A stretch of 58,714 bases of DNA from Pseudomonadota bacterium (lineage in GTDB: Bacteria; Chloroflexota; UBA6077; JAJPHF01): positions 1 through 58,714 of the forward strand of contig JAJPHF010000019.1 of the NCBI GenBank assembly GCA_021325365.1, given 5' to 3'. Below are positions 32,310 to 40,004 of this stretch, one piece after another. The stretch's first letter is position 1. Each line of letters starts with the position of its first letter. The notes beneath the pieces were generated by a model. That model did no database searches, was not told the origin of the DNA, and was given only the letters and a program-made list of their open reading frames with translations. Both the position numbers and the translations under genes were made by a program.

Positions 32310-33407
32310 CTAGCTGCGCCCCTGGTCCACCGGCTCGAGGCGCAGGTCGATGCCGTTGCGCGCCAGGTCTTCCCAGTAGGCCTCGCGGATGCGCGGGTCC
32401 TCCTCGGCGTAGGGAATCTTGTAGCTCCACGCCTCCCGGTCGGTGCTCTGTGACGTCGAGTTCGGATCGTACATCTGGCCGATGCCGTAGCGCAGGCTGT
32501 GGCCGCGGAACGCCAGCATCTTGTAGTCGCCCTTACCGGTGTTGAAGTGCTGGTGGTACTCGTTCAGCTTCGGCGCCACCACCGCGTAGGGGCAGGCGTT
32601 CACCTTGCGCGGGTGCTGCCGCTCGCTCTCGAAGAACATCAGCTCGTAGCCCGACCCCTCCACGACGATCACGTGCGCTCCCGCCTGGTGGCGGTGCGCC
32701 GTGGCGTAGGTGCCCTCCGACACGCTCATGATGTGCATGCCGATTGCCGTGCTGGCCATCGACAGCCGCATGATCGACGTGCGAATGCCCCGCTCCGGAT
32801 ACGTGTCTAGCGGGAACTTGCGGATGTCGGGGATGAAGTTCGTCTCGTACAGCCGCAGGTTCCAGTGGTGTCCGGGGTCGCTGAAGTAGTCCTGCATCGT
32901 GTACGAGTAGCGGTCGCTGAACACGAACGGGTTGTTGAAGACGAAATCGAGGTTGTGATACAGGTTGATCACGTGCGCCATGTTCGTGCCGAACAGCAGG
33001 CGCACCGGCTCCGCGCCGGAGGCGTTGAACTCCTGGTGCCAGGCGTTCAGCGGGATCGTGAGCAGCGCGCCCTCGCCCCATTCGACCGTGTGCTTCGGCT
33101 CCCCCTCCTGCCAGATCGTCGTGGCGCCCTTGCCGCGCATGACGTACATTACGCTGTCGTACATGTGGCGCTCGGGCCGGAGCGCGCCCGCCGGAGGGAT
33201 CTCGACGATCTGCAGATTGTAGTCCTCCTGGTCGCCGAGCCGCGTATAGGCCACTTTCCCGCCGCGACGCTCCCAGTCGGCGAGCGGTAGCGAGGCGAGG
33301 TCTTCGAGCGCGCTGCCCTCGTACAGCGGCGCCCCCTCGCGGCGCACGAACTCCTGATAGGAGCTCTTGACGTACCATTCGTCGAAGCTGGCTGGCCGGT
33401 TCGCCAT
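32310..33407 (-). CDS. Bicupin dioxygenase-like protein (gentisate dioxygenase-type)
   Basis: A 365-residue protein with two cupin barrels. The second carries the better metal site: ATAHRHQAGAHVIVVEGSGYE with two His, and EYHQHFN supplying a third, as in gentisate 1,2-dioxygenase and 1-hydroxy-2-naphthoate dioxygenase. The first barrel (ERHMYDSVMYVMRGKG, AWHQEFN) has a weaker site. Ring opening of a hydroxylated aromatic acid is the likely role, but the long insertion between barrels (NLYHNLDFVFNNPFVFSDRY) is unusual. ATG 33407 follows GAGGAG. The next gene upstream is a VOC protein after a 325-base gap. Confidence 0.7.
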   Translation of the reverse strand: MANRPASFDEWYVKSSYQEFVRREGAPLYEGSALEDLASLPLADWERRGGKVAYTRLGDQEDYNLQIVEIPPAGALRPERHMYDSVMYVMRGKGATTIWQEGEPKHTVEWGEGALLTIPLNAWHQEFNASGAEPVRLLFGTNMAHVINLYHNLDFVFNNPFVFSDRYSYTMQDYFSDPGHHWNLRLYETNFIPDIRKFPLDTYPERGIRTSIMRLSMASTAIGMHIMSVSEGTYATAHRHQAGAHVIVVEGSGYELMFFESERQHPRKVNACPYAVVAPKLNEYHQHFNTGKGDYKMLAFRGHSLRYGIGQMYDPNSTSQSTDREAWSYKIPYAEEDPRIREAYWEDLARNGIDLRLEPVDQGRS

Positions 33408-33732
33408 CGCTGCACTCCTCGCCCGGGCATCGCCGGTGGCCCGACAGCGCCTCAGTCGATGCTACGGAATTCGATCCGACTGGTCCAATACTTTGTTCGC
33501 CGGGTTCAAACAGCGCTTTGGCTCTGAGCGGACACAATAGCCGCCGCCGCGCCAACGCGCCCGACACCGACCCGCGGTCGGCCAGGCCGGAGGCCGGCGC
33601 GGGTGAGCCCCGGCGATCGTGCGAATCGGTCGGCAGCAGTCCTCGGGCGTTGCGCTCGCGCCTATTGGGCCGCGTGGGATTTTGGGCGCTAGGCTTACCG
33701 GCTGGCCGGGCCCCTTGGAGGCCACCGAGCGG
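33408..33732. other. Intergenic gap in the minus cluster
   Basis: About 325 bases with no credible coding frame on either strand and no clear remnant. It may hold the promoter for the bicupin/RutA-like pair; I see no convincing hexamers. Confidence 0.4.
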
Positions 33733-34269
33733 CTAGGTCGCAGCCGGCGCCTTGGGTCGCGCCTGCCGCGTCTCCGGGTCCCAGTCGAAGCGGGTGTCGA
33801 TGCGCTCGACGTGCTGGAGCAGGGGCACCTCGCTCAGCCGCGGGTAGCCGTCCCAGCAGACGAACTCCAGGGCGTGGCCGTCCGGATCGCTGAAGTAGAT
33901 CGACACCGCGGCGGTGCCCGCGTGGGTCGCCGGACCGTAGAACGGGACGCCGTGCTTGCGGAGGTGCGCCTGAATCACGTCCACGTCGTTCGGGCCGATG
34001 GCGAAGGCGTGGTGGGTGCCGAGCGGCGTCTTGCCGCCGGGGTCCTGGCCGAGTAGCTCGACGCGCTGGCCCGCGATCTCCACGAAGATGTGCTCGCTCC
34101 GCCCCAACCGCTTGTCCTCGTCCGAGAAGCCGAACTCGTAGCGCCCGATCTCGTCCTCGAAGACCGTGGCGCCGAAGATGGCCTGGTAGAAGGTCAGCGA
34201 CTTCCGGGTATCGGCGACGGGGATGCTGAAGTGGTCCAAGCCCCGGATGCCCATCGGGTTGTTCTTCAT
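33733..34269 (-). CDS. VOC-family (extradiol dioxygenase/glyoxalase-type) protein
   Basis: A 178-residue single vicinal-oxygen-chelate module pair. Likely metal ligands: His in LDHFSIPV, His in THHAFAIG, and Glu in HALEFVCWD. FYQAIFGATVFEDE and SIYFSDPDGHALEF are the standard VOC strands. The C-terminal ~35 residues (LLQHVERIDTRFDW) extend past the fold and resemble the tail of 42655. It could cleave a catechol or be a lyase or isomerase. It lies 88 bases downstream of the TAXI-type gene. Confidence 0.75.
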   Translation of the reverse strand: MKNNPMGIRGLDHFSIPVADTRKSLTFYQAIFGATVFEDEIGRYEFGFSDEDKRLGRSEHIFVEIAGQRVELLGQDPGGKTPLGTHHAFAIGPNDVDVIQAHLRKHGVPFYGPATHAGTAAVSIYFSDPDGHALEFVCWDGYPRLSEVPLLQHVERIDTRFDWDPETRQARPKAPAAT

Positions 34270-34357
34270 GGTGCTCCCCTCTCCGTCCGCTTGCTGCCGT
34301 ACGTTTCCCGCACGCCCCTCGCCCCGACAATGGGCGCGCTCCGGCGGGAATCGCCAC

Positions 34358-35299
34358 CTAGAGGTAGCCCTTCTCGCGGTAGTAGGCCTCCGCCCCCGGG
34401 TGCAGCGGCATCTTCAGCTCGCGCGCGCTCTGCGCGAGGTCGATCGGACCCGTTAGCCCGCTCTGCGGCCCAAAGAGCCCGCGAATCTCGTCCTTGTGCT
34501 CATCCAGCACCCTCGTGAGGATGTAGGTGAACTCGTCGGGTAGGTCGCCGCGCGCCAGCAGCACCCAGCCTGTGAAGTCGAGTGTCGGCACGTCCGCGTC
34601 CACGCCCCGCAGACGCCCCTTAGCGATCGTGCCCCGCGGGATGCCGCGCCGCTCGAAGTGCGCCAGCACCTCGTCGTCCAGCGGCAGGAAGCGCAGGTCG
34701 TGCTCCTCCGCGAGCTGGTGCCAGCGGCGGGTCATGATCGCCTCGTCGAAGATGGCGTCGAAGCTCGGATCGACGATCGGGCCGGCGCCGCTCGTCAGCG
34801 AGATGCGCGGCAGCACCGCGCCGCCCCAGGCCTCGATGTCGCGCAGCGTGACGCCGTACTGCGCCAGCGCCTCCTCGGCGATCAGGCCCGCCGGATGGAG
34901 CTGGCGGCTGGAGGGGATGGCGACCCGCAACGGGTACTTCTTCTCGCGCAGGTCGTGCAGCGAGGTGATGCCTGTCTCCTTGCGCACCGCGAACGCCAGG
35001 CGGTCGTCGTGCGGGAAGGTGGCGATGGCCTTCACGTCGTAGGGGCGGTCGAAGTCGAACCGGCCGAAGTGCGCCGCCTCGCCGTACCAGGTCGGGGTGG
35101 TCATGCAGACGTCGGCCTCGCCGCGCCCCACGATCTTCGGTCCCTCCATGCACAGCACGCCCGGATCGCTCATCACCAGCGCGACCGACGAGCCTTTGGG
35201 AAGCGGGCTGTTGTACCCGGCCAGCCCCAGGCCCAGGATGCTCCCGATGGTGATCCAGTTGTGGCCCGGCATGAGAAAGCGATACTCGCGGCTTTCCAT
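34358..35299 (-). CDS. TAXI-family solute-binding-type protein lacking a signal peptide
   Basis: A 313-residue TAXI (TRAP-associated) SBP-fold protein. Seen: HNWITIGSILGLGLAGYN, KIVGRGEADVCMTTPTWYGEA, LREKKYPLRVAIPSSRQLH, PSFDAIFDEAIMTRRW, and the ending LHPGAEAYYREKGYL typical of the family. It begins with the mature fold (MESREYRFLMPGHNW) and no signal is encoded before ATG 35299, which has AAGGAG eight bases upstream. No TRAP membrane subunit is in the window. It overlaps nothing but follows the Rieske ferredoxin by five bases, so they are co-translated. A cytoplasmic enzyme or sensor role is plausible. Confidence 0.72.
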   Translation of the reverse strand: MESREYRFLMPGHNWITIGSILGLGLAGYNSPLPKGSSVALVMSDPGVLCMEGPKIVGRGEADVCMTTPTWYGEAAHFGRFDFDRPYDVKAIATFPHDDRLAFAVRKETGITSLHDLREKKYPLRVAIPSSRQLHPAGLIAEEALAQYGVTLRDIEAWGGAVLPRISLTSGAGPIVDPSFDAIFDEAIMTRRWHQLAEEHDLRFLPLDDEVLAHFERRGIPRGTIAKGRLRGVDADVPTLDFTGWVLLARGDLPDEFTYILTRVLDEHKDEIRGLFGPQSGLTGPIDLAQSARELKMPLHPGAEAYYREKGYL

Positions 35300-35304
35300 A
35301 GTAG

Positions 35305-35649
35305 TCACTCCTTCGCATCCGTGAGGGCGCTCACGTCCACCCAGACTCGGTCGCCGCGCACTTCGGTCGGGAGCAGCGTCGCCACCATGGCTGGTTTGGT
35401 CACGCTCCGGCCGGTCGAGAGGTCGAAGCGGAAGCGGTGCCAGGGGCAGATGATCTCCCCACGGGTCGTGCTGATCGGCCCCTGGGCAAGCGGCCCGCTG
35501 AAGTGGGGGCAGCGGTCGAGCACGGCCACGGGCCGCCCCTGGTGGAGCAGCAGCCCGACGCGCCGCCCCGCGAGCATGACCAGCAGGGCCTGCTCTGCCG
35601 ACAATTGGTCGATGGCACAAGCTTCGACCAGCGTACCACGCTCTACCAT
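35305..35649 (-). CDS. Rieske-type [2Fe-2S] ferredoxin
   Basis: A 114-residue single Rieske domain. The cluster is bound by CPHFSGPL (Cys-x-His) and CPWHRFRFDL (Cys-x-x-His), 16 residues apart, with VLDRCPH before and VATLLPTEVRGDRVWVDV after. Similar ferredoxins carry electrons to ring-hydroxylating oxygenases, so this could serve the Rieske oxygenases at 20177 and 23759. ATG 35649 follows GGGAGGG. It lies directly before the TAXI-type gene. Confidence 0.82.
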   Translation of the reverse strand: MVERGTLVEACAIDQLSAEQALLVMLAGRRVGLLLHQGRPVAVLDRCPHFSGPLAQGPISTTRGEIICPWHRFRFDLSTGRSVTKPAMVATLLPTEVRGDRVWVDVSALTDAKE

Positions 35650-35717
35650 GAGTTCAGCCCTCCCGTGGCGGGGGTTGTCGGATCCAGCGGCGTGAAGGGA
35701 CAGGCCGGCGGGCGCTC

Positions 35718-35789
35718 CTAACCGCAAGCGGGGCAGCGGCGCCGCACCCCGTCCGCGTTGGACGCCTCCACGCGGCTGGTGGCGATCAT
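35718..35789 (-). pseudogene. 23-codon remnant of an HAO-like C-terminal zinc tail
   Basis: The frame MIATSRVEASNADGVRRRCPACG ends in TAG. The sequence after the stop continues in frame as ERPPACPFTPL, matching the paralogue at 37163 (FNANADQRRCRACGWEHPPAYPFSPL), where the stop is a Trp codon. So a Trp-to-stop change cut off a tail whose front is also missing. A good ribosome site (GGAGG, seven bases) remains before the ATG, so a micro-protein could still be made. It sits between the SBP 35816 and the Rieske ferredoxin. Confidence 0.6.
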
Positions 35790-35815
35790 CGCCTGCCTCC
35801 TCCCAGTGAGCGCGC

Positions 35816-36982
35816 TCAGCGCCGACCGAGTATCTGCACTGCGGCCTCGGCGAAGCGGGTATCGATGAACTTCGCGAAGTCGGGGATCGGCCCGCCAAAA
35901 TCGCCGTGCTGCAGGTAGAACTCGGCCGAGCTTCTCAGATCGTTCACGTCGACGGCGCCGTTCTGGTCGGTGCTCATGTAGTGGGCCGTCTCCCACATGC
36001 GGCGGTCCTTCGGCGCCAGGCTCTGCATGAGCGTGTCGATGGCCGCGTCACGGTCCTTCTGCAGGACGAACGCATCATAGTAGTCGCGTACGCCCTGGAG
36101 GTAGCCGACCATGAAGCGCGTCGCGGCGTCGGGCTGCTCGGCCGCGAACTGCGGCGAGTACTGCAGCACCGACAGGATCGCGCCCGGGATCACGGCGCCG
36201 GCGGGGTAGAGGACCGTCGCAATGCCCTGCTGTACCGCCTGCGTCGTCAGCGGCTCCGTCAGCGTGCCGGCGTCGATGCGCCCGTTGGCGAGCGCCGCGT
36301 AGACGTCCGGGATGGGCATGTACTGCATCTGGATGCCGTCGCCGCTGATGCCCTCCTTGGCCAGCGCCTTGTTGTACAGCAGATCGGAGACCGTGCCGGG
36401 GACGGTGCCCGCCGCGAACACCCGCCCGTCCTTGAGATCGGCCAGGGAGCGCACGGTGCCGCTGTCCCAGAGGTCCTTTCGCACGAGGATGGCGAGCACG
36501 GTGTCCGTAGGAGGGCCGACGTGCGCGTAGTCGGCGACGAGGCGGATGTCCACGTCGCGCGCCAGCGCGTTGTACAGGGCGGCGCTCGGCGCGCCGTTCC
36601 CGACCTGGATCTGGTTGGTGGCCAGCGCCGGCACCATCTCCGCGCCGCTGGTGATTTGCACCGTCTCCACGTCAAGGCCCTGCGCGGTGAAGTAGCCGCG
36701 GTCGAGCGCGAGCTGCAAGTGTGCCTGATCCGGGCGGCCCTGCACGGCGACCTTGAGCGGGACGCGCTCGGGCGGGGTGGACGGCGCTGCCGCGACCGGC
36801 GCGACGGCCGCTGGCACGCCGGCCCCGGCCACGGCGGCCGCCGTGGCCGGGGCCGCAGCGGCCGACCCCGCCGCGGCCGGCGTCGCCGGCACGCTGGCCG
36901 CCGGGCCGCACGCAGCGACGAGCAGGCCGACTAGCACGACCCACGCCGTTCGCGGCCGCGGCCCGCGCCTCTCCGTCTTCAT
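35816..36982 (-). CDS. ABC-type substrate-binding lipoprotein (NMT1 family)
   Basis: A 388-residue SBP of the subfamily of 18942 and 27339. Lipobox VAAC (Cys25) follows a basic start; then a long Ala/Pro/Val linker. Domain: HLQLALDRGYFTAQGLDVETVQ, ALATNQIQVGNGAPSAALYNAL, LVRKDLWDSGTVRSLADLKDG, NGRIDAGTLTEPLTTQAV, and FAEAAVQILGRR at the end. It binds an unknown small organic ligand. It is located directly after the two HAO-like genes in the minus cluster. No cognate permease nearby. Confidence 0.82.
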   Translation of the reverse strand: MKTERRGPRPRTAWVVLVGLLVAACGPAASVPATPAAAGSAAAAPATAAAVAGAGVPAAVAPVAAAPSTPPERVPLKVAVQGRPDQAHLQLALDRGYFTAQGLDVETVQITSGAEMVPALATNQIQVGNGAPSAALYNALARDVDIRLVADYAHVGPPTDTVLAILVRKDLWDSGTVRSLADLKDGRVFAAGTVPGTVSDLLYNKALAKEGISGDGIQMQYMPIPDVYAALANGRIDAGTLTEPLTTQAVQQGIATVLYPAGAVIPGAILSVLQYSPQFAAEQPDAATRFMVGYLQGVRDYYDAFVLQKDRDAAIDTLMQSLAPKDRRMWETAHYMSTDQNGAVDVNDLRSSAEFYLQHGDFGGPIPDFAKFIDTRFAEAAVQILGRR

Positions 36983-37162
36983 GCTGGTGACCCTTCCAAG
37001 TGCCGTTAGCTCTTCAGGAGGGAGCCGGCGTCTCGCCGATGGCCGCCCTGCATTCGGTCAGGCGCGGCCGGGCGCCCACTGCTCGTATGCTCCGTCTACG
37101 GTCCAGCACGCGGGTCCAGTGCGCGACCCGGGTTGCGCCGCGAGTGCCCGCGGCGAACGTAT

Positions 37163-37762
37163 CTACCAGGCTGGGACCTGCTCTGCCGTGCCCCCCTCGC
37201 CGAGGGGCGAGAACGGGTACGCCGGCGGGTGCTCCCAGCCGCACGCGCGGCAGCGGCGCTGGTCCGCGTTGGCGTTGAAGGCGTCCAGCGCCGGCTGGCT
37301 GCCGTGGGTCAGGAAGCGCCCGTAGCGCCCCGCCCGGGGAAACGCCTGCCGGGCGATCTCCTCCCCGCACCGCGCGCAGTACCAGGCGACCGCCTGGTCG
37401 CCCGGCAGCCCGGTGCTGCCGCCCGCGAGCGCGACGTAGAGCGTGAGCGCGTCCCGTTCGAACTGCAGCCAGGTCATGTCCGCATCCGAGATGTGCCAGA
37501 AGCCGAACAGATGGCTGATCCGGTACGGCGTGCCGGCGGCCACGCGGTGCATGCAGTAGCCGGGCTTCGCGAACTCAACGCAGCGGTTCTGGCGCATCTC
37601 CTGCACGCGAAGCGGCGGGAGCTGCGCCGGGTAGCGGCCCACCCACACTTCGTGCTGTCCCAGCGCCCGCCAAGGCTCCGCGCCGGGCACCGCGTGGCCC
37701 ATCTCGTCCGCCAGCTGGACCGTCCAGCTCGGGATCGGCTCGGGGATGCCCGCTGCGGCCAT
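37163..37762 (-). CDS. HAO-like small cupin protein, metal Glu missing
   Basis: A 199-residue relative of 3-hydroxyanthranilate 3,4-dioxygenase and paralogue of 37774. It has the cupin strand GFWHISDADMTWLQF and the C-terminal rubredoxin-like pair of knuckles AWYCARCG and RRCRACGWEHPP that bind a structural metal in bacterial HAO. The usual His-x5-Glu iron motif is H-ISDAD-M here, so the Glu ligand is replaced by Met; activity is doubtful, and it may be a partner subunit of 37774. ATG 37762 follows GGGGGAGG. The two genes are 11 bases apart. Confidence 0.65.
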   Translation of the reverse strand: MAAAGIPEPIPSWTVQLADEMGHAVPGAEPWRALGQHEVWVGRYPAQLPPLRVQEMRQNRCVEFAKPGYCMHRVAAGTPYRISHLFGFWHISDADMTWLQFERDALTLYVALAGGSTGLPGDQAVAWYCARCGEEIARQAFPRAGRYGRFLTHGSQPALDAFNANADQRRCRACGWEHPPAYPFSPLGEGGTAEQVPAW

Positions 37763-37773
37763 CGTTCCTCCCC

Positions 37774-38412
37774 CTACCAGGCGGTCCGGCCCTCGCGCTC
37801 CAGCGCGCTGTCCTTGTTGAACTGCCAGCAGTACCCGGGCGGGTTCAGCGCGCCGCACTCCGGGCAGCGCCGGTGCGCCGGATCGCTGTTGTACTCGTTG
37901 ACGGCCGTCCGCTCGGCCTTCCAGAAGCCGTTAAAGCCCTCGTCGCCGGTGCGGTAGACGAACTCGTGCATCAGCGTCAGGCACTGCTGGCAGTACCAGG
38001 CGAAGCGGTCGCACTCGCCCGCGCGGGGTGCGCCCATGAGCAGGATGAAGTAACCCAGCTCGTCCGGCTGCGCCCCTGGCATCGGCAGGTACATCTCGTC
38101 CATGTCGTTGATGTGCCAGTAGCCGAAGTTGTGGCTGACGTGGTGCGGCGTGCCGGCCGTCGTGATGTGGAGCTGGAACGGCTTGTGCTCCCAGTGGACC
38201 AGCCCAGACGGCCCCATCTCGTAGTGCGCGGTGATTGCGCCCTTCTTGAGATCGGTCACGCCGACCGGCCCGATGTGGCGCCGCCGCATCCCGTAGATGT
38301 TCTGGCCGACCGGCTTGAAGGTCGAGAAGTGCGGCAGCACGCGCTCGGCCAGGAAGTCCCAGTCCTCCGCGATGCGCTCCAGTGGCTCGCTCACCTGGAT
38401 GGCTTCGAACAT
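37774..38412 (-). CDS. HAO-like cupin dioxygenase
   Basis: A 212-residue protein resembling 3-hydroxyanthranilate 3,4-dioxygenase, an Fe(II) extradiol cupin. The iron motif is intact: GYWHINDMDEMYLPM (His-x5-Glu), and HVSHNFGYWHI supplies further His. The C-terminus carries FAWYCQQCL and RRCPECGALNPP, the zinc/rubredoxin-type knuckles. The overall distance between these motifs is as in bacterial HAO, but the N-terminus (RERIAED-type; KKGAITAHYEMGPSG) differs, so the substrate is likely another 2-aminophenol or catechol. ATG 38412 follows GGGAGG. It is the upstream partner of 37163. Confidence 0.68.
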   Translation of the reverse strand: MFEAIQVSEPLERIAEDWDFLAERVLPHFSTFKPVGQNIYGMRRRHIGPVGVTDLKKGAITAHYEMGPSGLVHWEHKPFQLHITTAGTPHHVSHNFGYWHINDMDEMYLPMPGAQPDELGYFILLMGAPRAGECDRFAWYCQQCLTLMHEFVYRTGDEGFNGFWKAERTAVNEYNSDPAHRRCPECGALNPPGYCWQFNKDSALEREGRTAW

Positions 38413-38456
38413 CGTTACCTCCCGCGCCCCCCGCCAGGGGCGGGCGCTGCCTCTCG

Positions 38457-38655
38457 TCACGACGCGACGTCGACCTCGGTGCCGCCGCCGAGCGCGCGTC
38501 CGGCCACGTAGAGCACCGCCGCGGCGACCACGGCCCAGATGGTCGGCGTGTCGCCGTGACGACCGTGTCGCCTTCGCCGCGACCTCCTCCGCGCGGTCGA
38601 CGCCCCTCACGGCCACCGCTGGCGCGGCGCGCAGCTCCTCGGCGCGCGCTCAGGG
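38457..38655 (-). pseudogene. Decayed ornithine-cyclodeaminase-family gene fragment
   Basis: Three frames in succession carry pieces of the OCD family: RAEELRAAPAVAVRGVDRAEEVAAK (38655 on), then GDTVVTAT, then TIWAVVAAAVLYVAGRALGG followed by GTEVDVAS and a TGA. Compare the intact gene at 53132: ADVILTAT and MWDVAAAAAFYEAARRLGCGTEVDIGS. So a Rossmann-domain piece and the C-terminus are joined with the middle deleted and two frame changes. It lies between the M24 gene and the HAO-like genes, 45 bases before ATG 38412. Confidence 0.62.
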
Positions 38656-38760
38656 GCAGCCTACCGTTGGCCCTAACTGTAGCACCGCGAGCGCCCCCGG
38701 GCATGCGAATAAGGCTGCGCGAGAAGCGCCTGCAGGCTATAGGCACCGCGCGAGCCCAGC

Positions 38761-39990
38761 CTAGGGCGTGGCGATGGCGAGCGGGCGCTGGCCGAGCCGC
38801 TGGGCGCCGTCGGCCGTGACGACCACCGTGTCGCCGGCGCGCACCGCCAGCTCGATCACCTGCCCGGTGCCTGACTGCACGACGTCCCCCGCGGACGGGA
38901 ACGCCGCGGGCTTGAGAATGAAGACGTTGCCCTCTTCGAGCGCCAGCGCGGGATCGACCGTCCCGTTGCCCATCACCAGCGGGCGGTCCTCGCCCAGGCC
39001 GCGCCCGTGGATGAGCGCCGCGCCGGGCTGGTAGCCCGCCTCGCGCACCAGCCGCTGGTAGAGACTCACGATGGCCGTGAACGGCACGCCCGGCCGCATG
39101 CGGGCGCACAGCGCCTCGAAGATGGCGCGCGAGGCGGCGTACATGCGCTCCAGCGCCGGCGGCGGCTCGCCCAGCACCATCGGCTGCACGACCTGCCCCA
39201 CGTAGCCGCTCCACTTGGCCTCGATCTCGTTGTTGATGACGTCGTTCGGCTGCAACACGCGGCTCGTGATGAGGCGGTGCGGCCAGGGCGGCTCCGGGCC
39301 CGCTCCCCAGTGCAGCATCGCCATGATCTCCCCGCCCTCGACGACGATCGTCCGCAACATGGCGCCGAACACCTCGCGCTCGGGCACGCCGGGGCGGGCA
39401 ACCGCGCGCATCGTGGCCGCCGCCGCCTCGGCCACGCGCACCGCCTGCCGCAGGAACGCGACCTCGGCAGGGCTCTTCACCGCCCGCACGTCGGCCACCA
39501 GCGCCGTGGCCGAGCTAAACTGCGCCTCGGGCAGCGCCGCGCGCAGCGCGTCCACGATGCCGCTGGCCACCAGCCCCTCGGGCGCGCGGGGAGAGTCCGC
39601 CAGCCCGCAAATGCCGATGCGCCCACGCGCCAGCCCCAGCTCGCGCAGGCGCGCGCTGACCGGCGGCGCCCAGCTCCGTCCCGTCGGCCGCAGGTCGGCG
39701 ATCCAGTCGCTCTGGCTGCCCCACCAGGCTACCTCGTTCGGCCCGCGCACGAACGCCGTGACCTCGCCGTCCAGCGGGAAGACGACGGCCGCCTCGGTAG
39801 TGTTGCCGCCGATCTGCGTGAGGTACCGGACCGCCGCCTGGAACTGGTCCCAGTGGCCGCTATTGGGAAAGCCGACCAGGCAGTCGAGCCCCGCGCGCGC
39901 CATCGCCGCGCGCAGCCGCGCCCAGCGCCGATCGCGCTCCGCCCGGTCGAACATGGGGATCAGCGTGTCGCTGCGCTCGCCCACGGCCAC
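38761..39990 (-). CDS. M24-family pita-bread protein (creatinase/aminopeptidase-P-like), copy 1
   Basis: A 409-residue two-domain protein. The N-terminal creatinase domain (DRRWARLRAAMARAGLDCLV, SGHWDQFQAAVRYLTQIGG) is followed by the pita-bread fold (KSPAEVAFLRQAVRVAE, RPGVPEREVFGAML). The His motif is ALIHGRGLGEDRPLV. The metal Asp pair of true M24 peptidases is replaced (NNEIEAKWSGYVGQ), and the last Glu site reads AGDTVVVTADG, so a metallopeptidase is unlikely; hydrolysis of a C-N bond in a small molecule, as in creatinase, is more likely. GTG 39990 is seven bases after AGGAG. It follows the FAD gene by 14 bases. Confidence 0.78.
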   Translation of the reverse strand: MAVGERSDTLIPMFDRAERDRRWARLRAAMARAGLDCLVGFPNSGHWDQFQAAVRYLTQIGGNTTEAAVVFPLDGEVTAFVRGPNEVAWWGSQSDWIADLRPTGRSWAPPVSARLRELGLARGRIGICGLADSPRAPEGLVASGIVDALRAALPEAQFSSATALVADVRAVKSPAEVAFLRQAVRVAEAAAATMRAVARPGVPEREVFGAMLRTIVVEGGEIMAMLHWGAGPEPPWPHRLITSRVLQPNDVINNEIEAKWSGYVGQVVQPMVLGEPPPALERMYAASRAIFEALCARMRPGVPFTAIVSLYQRLVREAGYQPGAALIHGRGLGEDRPLVMGNGTVDPALALEEGNVFILKPAAFPSAGDVVQSGTGQVIELAVRAGDTVVVTADGAQRLGQRPLAIATP

Positions 39991-40004
39991 GTGCCTGCTC
40001 CTCC

